Shown here: piece by piece, positions 49,801 to 62,567 of the stretch | How positions within the stretch are numbered: the first letter of the stretch is position 1 | How the letters are laid out: each line of letters opens with the position of its first letter | Assembly (NCBI GenBank): GCA_021464245.1 | Contig: JADCRB010000114.1 | Coordinates: 3,782,001-3,846,000 of the forward strand | Length of the DNA stretch: 64,000 nt | Source: Carallia brachiata | Lineage: Eukaryota > Streptophyta > Magnoliopsida > Malpighiales > Rhizophoraceae | Direction: 5' to 3' | Translations under genes and position numbers: made by a program | Notes under the pieces: generated by a model | Databases searched by the model: none | What the model was told of the DNA's origin: nothing | Seen by the model: only the letters and a program-made list of their open reading frames with translations

Positions 49801-52326
49801 TTGTAGATGTTGCAGGTTTGAGTTACCTTTCAGTACATAGAAGATATATGACTGGCACATTCAGTTCCTGACTCATAATTTATTGTCATATAAATTCTCT
49901 AGTGACAAACTCCTAAGTTAGAGGGCATTTAGGCCAGTCTCGTTTTACCTCTCACCGTATTATCTATTCTTGAAGCATGCAACAAATACCCCTATTCTGT
50001 GCGCTTTTCAGATAATCTTTATTCAATGCATTTTTTTTCCTAAAAACTTGTATCATCCGGATATGTTAAATTAGGGAGCAAGTTGACAAAAATTCCTGAG
50101 AGCTTGCTTAACTGTGCCAAGTTACAAAGTTGAAGTCACATATTTCCTTCTTTTTCTTTTCTTTGAATTAAGGGAATTGAAATTGGGACCTCCTCTTCAG
50201 AGGAGACATTTGTTTGTTATTCCATGACCACATGTAAATTCTTTCGTGACATCATTTTCATTTAGATTAGATTTAATAATTCTGTCTATCAATAATAACC
50301 AAGATGTCTGTTTGTAGGCAGACATTAAGAAGCCCTAAAATAAAAGCATATTCAAAGATAAACTCCTATAAAAGTACAACCTAAAAAACTGCTTAAGAAA
50401 ATTAACTTCATAAGAAAAATCTTAACTGAAATCCATCAAGCTTCTCTATCATAACATCGACAATTGTAAACATTTTCTAAAATAATGCATAATAATAGCT
50501 AGCCTTAGGTCAAATAAGCATTTGTGTATGTTTTGGTTTTGTGATGCAAATAACCTAAGGCAATTTCCTTAATGCATAGAAGTTACGAATATAGTGCTAT
50601 GTTCTTTCTTTCATTTTGTAATCTTGAACGGATAAATTTGGAGCTTCAAAATATCTTATAACTGGATAACAACTGTAATAGTGAATGTGGTTGAAGTAAT
50701 TCCTTGATTAGTTTCTACATTGCTTCTGACCATGCATTCAGGTGAAGTTGACCGAAGAATTGCATTTGGTCAATTGAAAAGATTTGCATGGAGGGAATTA
50801 CAGCTAGCCACTGACAACTTCAGTGAGAAAAATATCCTTGGACAGGGAGGTTTTGGAAAAGTTTACAAAGGAGTGCTTCCTGATAATACGAAAATTGCTG
50901 TTAAGCGTTTAACAGATTTTGAGAGTCCTGGGGGAGATGCAGCCTTCCAACGTGAAGTGGAGATGATAAGTGTTGCTGTTCACAAGAATCTATTACGTTT
51001 GATTGGCTTTTGTACAACTCCAACGGAACGCCTTTTGGTGTATCCATTCATGCAGAATTTGAGTGTGGCCTATCGTTTAAGAGGTACTGGTTATGTATGC
51101 CATACATTTGAAAGGAGTTGCCAAACCTGAAAATCAATAAACTGTTAGATTTTTCACATGCTTTATGATATGCCTGCACGCATTAGGTAGCCTCAATCTC
51201 CTAGGTGATAAATAATGTTTACCTGAATTGAACTTCAAGTACGGGAGGCAAATAATTGTTCTATACTTTTTTTTTTTTTTGGCCGGGACTTCTGGAGGCC
51301 TTTGATGAGAGTTTGACTCATTCCAATCTTATCTATAGAGCGTAAACCTGAAGAGCCTGTTTTAGTTTGGGCAACTAGAAAACGAGTGGCTTTAGGCGCT
51401 GCACGTGGCCTAGAGTATCTGCATGAGCATTGCAATCCTAAGATTATCCATCGGGATGTGAAAGCTGCTAATGTGCTACTAGATGAAGATTTTGAAGCAG
51501 TTGTTGGTGATTTTGGCCTAGCAAAGTTGGTGGACGTGAGAAAGACCAATGTTACCACTCAAGTTCGTGGGACCATGGGCCACATTGCACCCGAGTATTT
51601 GTCCACTGGGAAGTCATCCGAGAGGACAGATGTTTTTGGGTACGGAATCATGCTTCTAGAGCTCGTAACGGGTCAAAGGGCGATCGACTTTTCACGGTTG
51701 GAAGAAGAGGATGATGTTTTATTGCTTGACCATGTAAGATTAACCATGACCATTAGAGAGAAACTTTTGCTTTGCCATCTGTGCATTTATTCTATTTGAT
51801 GCCTGCCTATATTGATCTGGTTTTTGTTTCTTTATGTCAAATGCCGTCGATTAAATGACAATGTAGATTCTATCACTGCCCTTTTTTAAATATCATTGTG
51901 GGATTCTTGTTATCCTTATGTTTTTAATAGATTTACAGCATTGTAATCTGTATTCTTCACGCATTATCTATTTCTTGCTCTGTGGTTGTTTTTATTCTCT
52001 CTTTGCTTATGAAGGTCAAGAAGCTGGAAAGGGAGAAAAGATTGGACGCTATTGTGGATCGTAACCTGAGCAGAAGTTATGATATCCAGGAGGTGGAGAT
52101 GATGATTCAAGTAGCATTACTGTGTACCCAAGCATCGCCAGAGGACCGTCCAGCAATGTCGGAGGTTGTACGAATGCTGGAAGGGGAGGGGTTAGCTGAG
52201 AGATGGGAAGAATGGCAGAACGTCGAAGTAACGCGTAGGCAAGAGTATGAAAGGCTGCAGAGAAGGTTTGACTGGGGAGAAGATTCTTATAACCAGGATG
52301 CAATTGAATTATCTGGTGGAAGGTGA
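46298..52326 (+). CDS. LRR receptor-like kinase of subfamily II (At5g10290/At5g65240 type)
   Basis: Eleven coding exons with canonical splice sites: 46298-46364, 47007-47139, 47285-47356, 48703-48846, 48950-49021, 49192-49257, 49494-49564, 49672-49815, 50742-51083, 51339-51733 and 52015-52326. The 1818 bases give 605 aa with no break. A signal peptide ([19 protein letters not shown]) precedes the LRR N-terminal cap ([20 protein letters not shown]). About five LRRs follow, on 72- and 144-bp exons, then a membrane span ([20 protein letters not shown]). The kinase domain has the G-loop [11 protein letters not shown], lysine in [21 protein letters not shown] and [14 protein letters not shown]; it is an RD kinase. 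The intracellular juxtamembrane stretch [20 protein letters not shown] matches Arabidopsis At5g10290 and At5g65240. Subfamily II also contains the SERK co-receptors; a co-receptor role here is inference. A leader exon likely ends at the donor at 45550 (CAAAG|GTAATA). Confidence 0.95.
46800..46835. repeat. (CT)n microsatellite in kinase intron 1
   Basis: About 17-18 CT units lie in the first coding-region intron. A second CT-rich run is at 49383-49407 in intron 6. Confidence 0.9.
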
Positions 52327-52329
52327 GGC

Positions 52330-55050
52330 ATGTAAGTCCTTTTGCTGGTAATGGTTATTTTGATGTTTTACTTCAGCAGGGAATACGTACAAAATATCCA
52401 GCGAAAATGTCTTCTCGATTCTATGTATGATGGGTTGCCTACAATATTTTGTTCTCTTGTTCCCATGCTCATTTTTGTCCCTTTTGTTCCTATTATATAT
52501 TCTCTGTATTGAAGCTTTACTCTGTTTGCAAGGTTTTCTTTCAGTAAATTTTGCTTTTGTTTTCCTCTTAATGGTTTCTCGTTTAACCGAACAAAATGCA
52601 GGGTGTGTAGTGCTGCCCTTTATTCATACCAAGGTCAAAAGTTACATGGGTAATGGCAGTGGCAGATCTAAAAATCTTTTGAGAGGGTAAAATAATCTGT
52701 ATAAAAATAACAGCACGAATAATTTATATGTGGGAAAACAAAAGATATTATTATTTTGAACAATAAACATTACAATTATTTCTTACGAATTTTTATAATT
52801 TGAATTTTTTAAATGTTTTTCTCTTTAATTTTTAGGCTATAAAACATATCTTTTACCTAACACCCCCCCCCCCCCCCCCAAAAAAAAACACTAAAGGACC
52901 GAGAACTGGAATATTGTATTAATGTATTATTATGAAAAATCAGACCTGCATTAGTCAGTTCAATTAGGTCAGTCATGAGTCTAGTTTGGTTCTTAGCTGA
53001 TTTTCACAAAATCTCGGACTAGTTAAAATTAATTAAGAATCGGTCAAAATCAATAAAAATTAGATCGGTTGGATCAGTTCAAACCAAACTAAAAAATTTT
53101 TATAAATGATAATTTGATTTTAAATTTTATTTAAATTATAATATAAGTTTTAAATTTAATTAAAAATTTTAATTTAATTTTAAATTTGATCAAAATTTTT
53201 AATTTAATCTTTAAAACTAAAAAAAATTAATATTTAATTACTGTCTATAAGTATTATTTTTTTAATTATATATATATATATAAAATATCGATTCAACTGA
53301 TTGAATTTTAAATTACTAATATTTTTAGTTCGATAATCAACTTGATTCTAACAATCTTAATTTAAGGTAGTTTTCGTATTCAAATTTTTGAAGTTTTACT
53401 TTCATTGCCGCTACCAATCTTCGAACCTTTGAGCCGGACAAATGTATACAAGATGGGCTGCCATAAAAGAACAGTTACTTTCATTTTTGAAGTTTTACAT
53501 ATGTGGCAAGCTGTGTAACAAAAGAATCGTAATATTGTCATATCATTTCATAGGTGTCCTATAACTTTTAAAAGGTATTTATACAATAGTTTGAAAGTTG
53601 TCGTAACTCAATTTTGTTTGATAACATATTGTCTTTCCGCAGCTTTGTCTTGTGTTTTTTCTTTCTTTTTTTTTTTAAAGAATAAATGATTAATAATTAC
53701 TCAATTAATTGTTAAAAAAAATGAGAAAAATAAATTCATAAACACTACATAAAGTGCATTTCAACTTCCATAAAAAGAAAAGAAAAAAGTTATATTTCTG
53801 AAAAAAAAACTGTTCGAAACGTTACCCGAATGCAACTAATTAAATTTGATATGCAACTAAATAAATTTTATGTGTAAAGAAATAATAATAATTTTTTTTT
53901 TGTTACACTTGAAATAGAAACAGTTATAAACTAAATACAATCAATTATATTCAGAAAATATTTTAAATAATTTTTTATTTAAAAATATAACCGTACTAAA
54001 AAAAATCCTTTTAAATAATTTTTTATTTAAAAATATAACAATGCTAAAAAAAAATCCTTTACTAAATAGAGAAATCGCCGCTCTTTAGCCAACCAGACAA
54101 CCCTACTGGTTAGTTTTGTCTTGTCTTCAATTGGAGTTGTCTTCAATTGACAACTGCAGTATGTATGTCGGCTAACATCGGTGTGTTTTTAAGACATACT
54201 TAAGCATATGAGAGAAGTATTTTCTCGCTTACGTTGATGGATGTAAGCATCATTTTATTTGATGATTATTTTAGTCAAATTTAATACCTTATTTTTATTT
54301 TTTTTTGAGCAAAATACATTTTCAGAATTAAATAATAAATAAACCAAGAACAAGTATGTTTGGTTATTTTCAACCATTCCTTACGTGGACAAAAACACCC
54401 AGAATTGATAAATTTATATATTATATTATTTTTAAATTAGATGTTCTTCATAAAAAATTTGTGTCTTACTAACTACATACTAATTTTGAAAAATACATTT
54501 CAATTTATTTATAATTTCCAAGTCCGTAATCTCAAAGCCTAAACTTCGTTGTAATCCTCTAATTATGAGTTACGATTATACTACACACAATTTAATTTTA
54601 GATAATATCGATATAAATATACAATTTATTTAATATATTTAATAATTTATTTTTTTAAATTTTAATCATATAATATTACATATTATTTTAATAATACTTA
54701 AAAAAATCTCATTAAATATTATTTTATAATTATTTAATTTTAAAAAGCTCAACTTTAAATATACCTTAAACTTGACTCTTGTAATAGTTGACGCCATCCG
54801 TTCTACAAACAATTTTTATTTTAATTCTCTTTTTTTAAATGAATATAATTTACTTTTAATTTTATACTACATAATAATTAAATTTATTTAAATAAAAAAA
54901 TTAAAAATAATATTTAAATAATAAAATTATAAATTAATTTTATTCAAAAATAAAAAAATTAAATTAACGACCACGTAAAATGAAATATACTGTGACTTTT
55001 TGGTCAAAGTTACAGAGATAAATGAAAAGGCTAATATGCCCTTTCCTATT
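52330..55050. other. Kinase 3' UTR and intergenic DNA
   Basis: The first few hundred bases are the likely kinase 3' UTR. A 17-base C run lies at 52863-52879. About 52930-53370 contains GGTCAGTTC/GATTCAACTGATTGAA motifs of a decayed transposon with no clear ends. The rest is AT-rich with no gene seen. A more GC-balanced stretch from 55040 begins the DnaJ transcription unit. Confidence 0.45.
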
Positions 55051-55059
55051 TAACTCAAA

Positions 55060-57472
55060 ACACACTCTCACAGCTCTCCTGGTTCCATCTCACGCCAGCC
55101 CGTCGCTTCTGTGAGGCTTCAGGCTTCTGGTTTCTCCTCCAATCTCCCTTGTCGTAAGTTTCAAATGCCTTTCTTTTTTTGTTTTTTTGGTTCTTTTTTC
55201 AATTTATGGTTTCCTCTTTTCCGCTGATTATTGCTTAAATTCTTGGGGTACTTCCCCGTATAAAATGAAGGAGACGAGTTAGAGTCTATAATTGCGTTTC
55301 GAAATCTTTGAAATATTTGAGTTTAAAGACTTCAAGATTAGAAAGTGGTGCTGTGGACGATTGCAGGGACTATAGTCTTTGGAGTTTTCACTTTGAATAA
55401 TTTTGTTTGTAGAGGAGGGGGTGGTTATTTTTCTTAATGTCACTGAGGTAGCAGCTGAGTCGTAGAATTTATGGTAATTCCTTCGTTCATCGTATGTTTT
55501 GAGGTTACTGAACTATTTTTTAATTCAAGACTTGTGTTTTGTCTGTGCTTCAAAATGATACAAATCTAGGATGTTTGTTTATTTATACGATGTTTTGGAC
55601 TAAATTTTCAATGGGGCTATTGGCTTGGAAGGGACATGCCTCCAGTGCCCATGGCTTGTTTACCAGTTATATACACTTGGAGATTTTGACAATGTTTGTG
55701 AAAAAAACACAGTTTTTCCTTCCTCTCCCCCCCCCCCCCTTTTCTCTCTGTTTTTTTTGGTGGGTGCTTACATGAAACTGTAATACTGACTATAGGTTTC
55801 TGGTAGTGAATGGCTGAAGTGACTGTTGGATTATCTTCCAATCAATATACCCAAATGTTCTAGCTGCCATTTTTTTTTTTTTGGGGGGTTACAGTAACTT
55901 GAATTTTAACAGCATACATGTTAATATAATTGTACTAATTGTTTGGTTCTTTTTAGAAAGCTAGTAGTTGTGCTTGGTGTTAAAGTACTAATATAGATGT
56001 GGTCAAAAAAATTACTCATATAGGAAATTAACTTTTTGAATATCTATTGTAAACCCTTATCTATGGGCTAGGTTTGTTTATAAATAAGGGTTATTTTACT
56101 CTCTTTAGAACATCTATAATGGCATTATTGCAATTATTTATAACTTTTCTGAACAGAAGTTTGAAGGAGTATGTTAATTGTTACAGGAAGCAAACATCGT
56201 TCTGTTTTTTGTTACAACTTAGAATGGAGGGTGTAGACTATATTAGGACTCAAAACAGGTTATGTTAAATTTAAATTTCTCTTTATTTTTTTCTCCAGCT
56301 TGAAGAAGGATATCAAGTGTAAGCCTGCTGTGCTCGACCTTTTCTTCATTAAATATCAATTTGATGGCCATTGTAACTTGTGGAAGCACACCAGTGACAC
56401 AATTGGGTAATCGTCCACCGTTAATGCTAAGATCATACAAGCCAAACAGGATAGTGACCTCCCAATACAGGTGAACACTCTCCCCTAGACCCACCCCCCC
56501 CCCCCCCCCCCCCCCCCCACCCCCCCAAAACCCAATGAAAAGAAAAAGTTGTTGGAAGCATCAAATTGGGCATTTAGGTAGGAGTGCCTTTGTAAGACCT
56601 TAGTTGACCTAGAAGCACCCTGTCTACTGCTGGAAGCATAAATCCATCAACATTCTTGATGGTAGAATTGTTGATATTTTGGACTGGCAATCTTGTTGAC
56701 CTATATTTAATTACTCTTTTAAGTTTTCCCTCAATTTGAGGAAACATGGAATTATATGGATCGCCGTTTTGCATTTTTTCTGAATTTGTCATCTGTATGT
56801 TCAATTTCTGGATGTTAATACTTGTGTTGATAAATTCTTCGATTAGCCCAAATGAAATTCATGACCACATGAATTAGATTACACCTGAAAATGGGAAGGT
56901 ACAAAAAGCTCCTGTTGGCTACAAAAATTGTTTCTTTGTCATGGCTTAACTTTTTCCTCTGCTGAAGCTGGAATCAGTGAAAAAAATGCCACTCATTTTG
57001 ATGTTTGAGACCTTAGGGCACCCGTAGTAGTTTTTCACGTTCTATTGATTACTGATGAGTTGACTCATAAGTACAATTTTTGGCTGGTGCTCTGTGAGAA
57101 CAAGCAACAATAAACATCAAATATATAGTAGCTCCTCCCTGTGTGTGCTTTGATGAAGGGTGAACTTTGTGCGTGCTCTGATCAGGCATTTTCTCTGCTA
57201 TTATGCTTTTAATCACGTCTGAGAGCTGGTTAAGTTCTCTCTTTAGTGGCATCCCAAAAATCTCTCTCTGGCTTTGTCTTGGAAGTTGAACAATTTTATT
57301 AGCTTTTGGCCTTCAGCAGGGAAATTGTTATTTCTTTTAATTGCTACTTTTTTTTGGGTACCATGTTACAACTTGCATTAGGGGCTTAAGATTTTCTTTG
57401 GATCAGCTGTTCTGAAGGATCTTCAGATTCATCCGGGAAAAGGTAATTAACAATTTTAAAACCATTTTGCAG
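55060..57472 (+). other. Probable leader exon and 5' UTR intron of the DnaJ gene
   Basis: A CT-rich leader at about 55060-55153 ends at TTGTC|GTAAGTTT, a typical donor. The next clear acceptor that leads to an ATG is TTTTGCAG at 57472. The 2.3-kb interval contains poly-C tracts at 55726-55738 and 56494-56525 and several short ORFs without support. Long 5' UTR introns are common in plants and may enhance expression; that is inference. Confidence 0.5.
56494..56526. repeat. Poly-C tract (25 C, then A, then 7 C)
   Basis: A 25-base run of C is broken by a single A and followed by another seven C. This is exceptional in such AT-rich DNA. Related runs occur at 52863-52879 and 55726-55738. The minus strand is a long G run. 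Confidence 0.85.
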
Positions 57473-57485
57473 CCTTAACAACAAG

Positions 57486-60400
57486 ATGAGATTGTTGGGG
57501 GCACCAAGTTCGAGTATATTTTCTTGGGATTCCCTTTGTACGGTTTCTTTTGCGGGGCCATCTCAAGCTTCACATCACTGTAGAGGGGCTCGGTTTACGG
57601 TTAGAGCTGATACTGTGAGTGTAAATTATGGTGTTACCTTTGCTTCCAGATAACACTAGATGCAGAAATTTTCTATCTTGGTTTTTGATTCCTGGATAAT
57701 CAACTTCCCTATACATCCTTAATGAACGAAATTCTTTCTGTGATAAAAAAGGCTTGATTACTTTATTCAGGGTATTTTATTTCCAAGTGAACACCCTATC
57801 TACTGCTGTGTATGGTACTAAGAGTAAGGAAAATATTGTTTGCAGGATTATTATACTGTTCTTGGAGTGTCAAAAAATGCAAGGAAATCTGAAATTAAAA
57901 GCGGTATGAGCACCCATTCTAATTCTATTGGGATGTAGCTTCATTTATTTGTGAAAAACCTAGGAAAGGTTTTTTTTTTTTTTTTTCTTGCTGTCTTTTC
58001 TATTCATATTTTTTGCTATCTGCCTTTACCTTTATTTTTCTCTGTATTGTTTATATCTACACAGTAGTATGCTTTTCATATCTCAAATATACATGTTTAT
58101 GAAAATTTACTGGCAAGTTGACAATAATGTGTGGAAATTGTTGCTCTGAGTGATATTTGTCCTTATTTAGGATTTTGTCCTTTTTTATCTTGTATTTATT
58201 TATTATTCATTGCTGAAGCTTAATAAATTTAGTAGTGTTGATCGTTTCTTTAGAAGTCTCGTCCTACCATAATACTTGTCCCGTACTCTATAAGTAAAGC
58301 TATTTCAATGAAAAATTAAGTTGAAACTCTACCAGAATCGTGGGCATCTGAACACTTGTTAACAGTGATTAAACAATTCAATGTACATAGAATGATGTTG
58401 TCTGACTTACATTGACTGACATACGTCAGCAGTGGCTTGTTCAATGTGGGTACTGCCAATTTTCTTTCTTTGGATAGGTGAATGCTTCAGGATATATGAG
58501 GATTTGAACCTTCCAATGTCTCCCTCTGCTCCCTCTCGGCCCCTCTGGCACCCTCTTCCCCCAAAACCACAAAAAAAGAAAAGTAAGACAAAAGAAAAAA
58601 CAAAAAAAAAAACTCTTTTAAAGGCCTGAGGTGGCCATTAGACTGTAGCTTAATGGTTGTGGCTACTGCAAATTGTCTTCTTGGATATTAGGCAGGCTTG
58701 AGAACAGTTCTGATTTTATGGGTCCTTTAGGTGGAAGGATCATGGATCTCAAGTTGGTCTCAGAGGTTAGATGGAGTTCAAGTTGTTGTGACTAATTGAA
58801 TAGCATAGACGGAAGAATATCACAGTGGTCGTAGAGTTCAAGTTGTTACGGTTGTTAAATATGTCAGCTGGAATTGCCAACTAAGAAGAATATACACTTT
58901 TGAAGATAATATATATTTAAGAAACACTGAGTTTCTCTGCTGTTCAGTATGAATGTTCCCCATGAACAATAAGTAACATGTTGGCCTTTAATTGGTGATT
59001 ACTTGGGGATTGTGAGGTTTACATTTACGAATGTAAAGGTTTAGAGCTTCCAAGGTAATAGCTAATAATTTATGATTGATGCATGAATGAAGTGGAGAAG
59101 GATATGGGAAACAGAGATGACTAATTTGAGGCAATAAGACCTTCAAAACAACTGGCATTGATCAAAACTGAATTGCCATATAGGATATGAAGTTATTATA
59201 AATACACTCACCAATGGAAAAGGAAGAAGTTGGAAAACAGAAATGAGTACATTTAGAATCAGGCCTCGAAAAACTGGCATTGTCTGTCGTTGTGGTGCAA
59301 CTCATAGAATAAGTTTAGGCATGAATGGTACAGTCCACTTTAATCGTAACCTGAAATGTCAAAAGGCTTTGGAATGAGTGTATTGGTTGAAAAGTTTGCA
59401 AATACAAGGCTTGATTTTGACTGGAGAAAACTGTGCAATCACCGAATTTCGGAGCTTATTCTGTGTCTTTAGCTTAGGTTCTGCATGGCGCATTCAAGTC
59501 TTTCCTGAAGAAAATGGCTCATTATCACCCCTATTTTTTTTTTTTTTTTGGGAAATAATTTTTCATTCTCGTTAAGCGTCCATCTCATCTGTCTCTGGTT
59601 GACATTCAAAAGTTCTGTTAATGTTGTTGTCCTTGGATAATATTCTTTTCTTTTGAGTTCTGGGAGTTGTAAATTACTTATTTACCATAAATAGAAGTAA
59701 TGATATGTAAACGTGGCATAGCTGTTATTTGTTCCCTTTTTTCCTCTTGAACATTCTAACTCCCTTATATTTGTTTGTTCTCAGCTTATCGGAAGCTCGC
59801 TAGGAATTATCATCCTGATGTGAATAAGTAAGTTGATCATTTACTTGGCATGATTGCACTGTTTACTCGTGTCTGCCACATTCTTTTCTTTGTCTTCTAG
59901 AGACACAAATTGACAATCGTGGGTTGTATTATTTATTTCCTTTATTCTCTTGACCAGGTGCATGTGCCGTTCTTTTTCTACATTTTTGGACACATATTTT
60001 TGTTGTTAGATGGTACATGTGTTTGATGTAGCCAAAACCATGAGAGGGGAATTATGTAGAAAATTTGAGATGAGTCCAATTTGTTCAATCATGCGTGTGT
60101 CAGTTGCAGAAATGGATGAGATGTACTAGAAAACAATTTTGAAGATTGAACTTATTGCTGATATTACAGATTGCCAAAATTAGCTGCTTCTCTCCTTTTT
60201 AATGCAAACATGACACAATTTAGATCTGCTATTGAAATTGATATTGTCTTCTGCATTATCCATATGACTTTGATTGCCTTTATCTTCCGTGCTGCAGAGA
60301 CCCTGGGGCAGAACAGAAATTTAAGGATATTAGCAATGCATATGAGGTAGAACTTAAGTTTTGTGGTCATGATGGTTAGGGGTTTATGATTGTGTTGTGG

Positions 60401-61471
60401 CAGTTTTGATGGTCATGATTACGTAGTTGATCTGTCTAAGAATGTTTCCTATAGATTTTATCAGATGATGAGAAACGATCCTTATATGACAAGTATGGAG
60501 AGGCTGGACTTAAAGGTGGTGTAGGCATGGGGGTAAGCTATGAGCCAAGGAACATCGTTAATTTCATAGTTTATAATCTCTCAAGCTTCATACTGTCTTC
60601 TGCCTTCTCATGGCTTGATCTGTCACCCTGACATACCAGGATTTCAGCTACGCCTTTGATTTGTTTGATATATTTGACATCCCCGGCATGGGAGGCAGAG
60701 CTGCCAGGAATAGTGCAGTTGATGGAGAAGACGAATATTACAGTCTTGCCTTAACATTCAAGGAAGCGGTTTTTGGAGTTGAAAAAGAGATTGAGATAAC
60801 CCGACTGGAGAGCTGTGGGACTTGCAATGGTTCAGGTGCAAAGCCGGGGATGAAGCCATCTAAATGTAGTACCTGCGGTGGCCAGGGCCAGGTTGTTTCA
60901 TCAGTGAGGACTCCATTAGGGGTCTTCCAGCAGGTAATGACCTGCTCCTCATGTGGTGGCACTGGGGAAGCCTTCACCCCTTGCAACACGTGTTCTGGGG
61001 ATGGACGGGTAAGGAGAACAAAGTGCATCAGTTTGAAAGTTCCACCTGGTGTGGACTCTGGGAGCCGTTTGAGGGTCCGGTCTGAAGGTAATGCTGGAAG
61101 GAGAGGAGGGGCGCCTGGTGACCTTTTTGTTACAATTGATGTCATGCCAGATCCTGTACTAAAACGTGATGATACTAACATCCTATACACATGCAAAGTA
61201 TCATACGTCGACGCAATATTGGGTACCACTATAAAGGTCCCAACAGTGGTGTGGTATGGTTGATTTGAAGATCCCTGCTGGAACCCAGCCGAATTCCACC
61301 CTTGTCATGTCAAAGAAAGGTGTTCCCTTATTGAACAAAAGAAACATGAGAGGGGATCAATTGGTTCGTGTCCAAGTGGAGATTCCGAAAAGGTTGAGCA
61401 GTGAAGAAAGAAAGCTTATCGAAGAGCTTGCTGATCTAAGCAAGGGGAAGATGGCAACTGTTGGAAGATAG
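57486..61471 (+). CDS. DJA6: Plastid DnaJ (type I J-protein), DJA5/DJA6 type (one-base frameshift)
   Basis: Six coding exons: 57486-57614, 57846-57903, 59785-59827, 60298-60346, 60455-60532 and 60640-61471, all GT-AG. Exon 1 (43 aa, [20 protein letters not shown]...) is Ser/Ala/Arg-rich, as in plastid transit peptides. The J domain (from residue 44, [12 protein letters not shown]) keeps the HPD tripeptide at residues 72-74 that stimulates Hsp70. A short G/F linker leads to four CxxCxGxG zinc-finger repeats ([32 protein letters not shown]; residues about 178-241) and the substrate-binding C-terminal domain. Sequence closely resembles Arabidopsis DJA5/DJA6, chloroplast proteins reported to be needed for iron-sulfur cluster biogenesis. 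Which of the two is the better match cannot be told. One extra base at about 61244-61254 shifts the frame between TTIKVPTV and [12 protein letters not shown]. Corrected length is about 395 aa. It may be a sequence error. Confidence 0.9.
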
Positions 61472-62450
61472 TTGCTTGGATGCTCCATTGCTCCGTCAAC
61501 TACTCATGTTATGGGTCTCTTAATTCATTTTCCTTTCCCCTGTCAAAATGCAACTTTTGATAACCCTGTTGCAGGGATGATATAAATGTGGCAACTCTAG
61601 ATCAAGAAAGCTGCTGCGATCGGGCAACCAGGTGTTTGTAGTAGTAGTAGTAGGTAAAGTCTCTGATGACACTGCCCCATGCCTCGTAACCTTTTAGAGA
61701 GGATCATGGGAATTAGGAAGATAAAAGGGGAGACAAATGTTGGTTTGTCTCGTCTTACTTACAATCGCACTTTCTATGATTTTTTTTGGTCATTTTCTAT
61801 GGTTGATTTAGAAAATGACCAGAGAACTGTACTTATAGGAAGTCATCCTAAGTTTAGGTATTTTACTAAAGATAAACACACTAAAAATAAAATTCATGGA
61901 AAGATAGGTAGTGCATGAAAAATTTAAATTCGATCCAAATTCTTTTATTAATATTCCATATTCTATTGACAAGCAACAATATAGAGCCACACTTGCTCGC
62001 AAACACTGTAGCTATAGGAAAAGGGTAAAGTAGCTTTGATGCTCTCAGCTTCATTTATTTGCTCCGATGCATGGACGCGCTGAAAATCAAAGGTTGGGGT
62101 GTCGGAAATGCCATGGACACAGATACACATTCGATACGCGACGGACACGAGTAGCTTATGCTTTTTTTTTTTCTTTACATTTGATATTCAAATTTTATAA
62201 GTTTAGGTTTTGTCAAAATTTCCCCCTTGGATTACCCCCTAACATTGGATTACTCGGCCAAAAAAGATTTAAACAAGGCTCTAGTTCCCCTTGGATTATC
62301 CCCTACCCTTGGATTATTCGGCTAAAACAAATTAAACAAGGCAAGGACATGAAGAACAAAGGACATCCAAAGTTATGCCCAAACTAACGCGAAGCAATCC
62401 TCTAAAAATTGAAATCAATTGGGTTCTTCCGTAAATCAGGAAATCGGCCG
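61472..62450. other. DnaJ 3' UTR and intergenic DNA
   Basis: 3' UTR of the DnaJ gene followed by mixed sequence. A TAG trinucleotide run lies near 61638-61652. About 62060-62160 contains a GTGTCGG...GGACACAGATACACATT stretch of a kind seen in plant repeats. A 64-bp tandem duplication lies at 62222-62345. No gene supported. Confidence 0.5.
62222..62345. repeat. 64-bp tandem duplication upstream of the PR-4 gene
   Basis: Two adjacent diverged copies contain CCTTGGATTA, CCCCTA, TTGGATTA(C/T)TCGGC and TTAAACAAGGC in order; TTGG occurs at 62227 and 62291, a period of 64. The second copy ends about 115 bp before the TATA box. Confidence 0.8.
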
Positions 62451-62459
62451 GCAGCTTCC

Positions 62460-62466
62460 TATAAAT
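62460..62466 (+). promoter_or_regulatory. TATA box of the PR-4-like gene
   Basis: TATAAAT lies about 108 bp upstream of the ATG at 62568. The leader between them is A-rich, with runs at 62520-62531 and 62557-62567 just before the start codon. Confidence 0.6.
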
Positions 62467-62567
62467 GCAGGCTCATTGGATTAACTTCGTGCAACAAAGC
62501 CTAGACTCAATTTTTTTTTAAAAAAAAAAAAGGCTTGTAGAGGCATTTTATTAATAAAAAAAAAAAA

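Noticed and set aside
52930..53370. A complete transposon downstream of the kinase gene
   Set aside because: Motifs such as GGTCAGTTC and GATTCAACTGATTG resemble element ends, but I could not find paired termini or a target duplication.
60661..61471. Bacterial DnaJ contamination or transferred gene
   Set aside because: The gene is split by five GT-AG introns within the coding region, has a transit-like first exon and matches plant plastid J-proteins.
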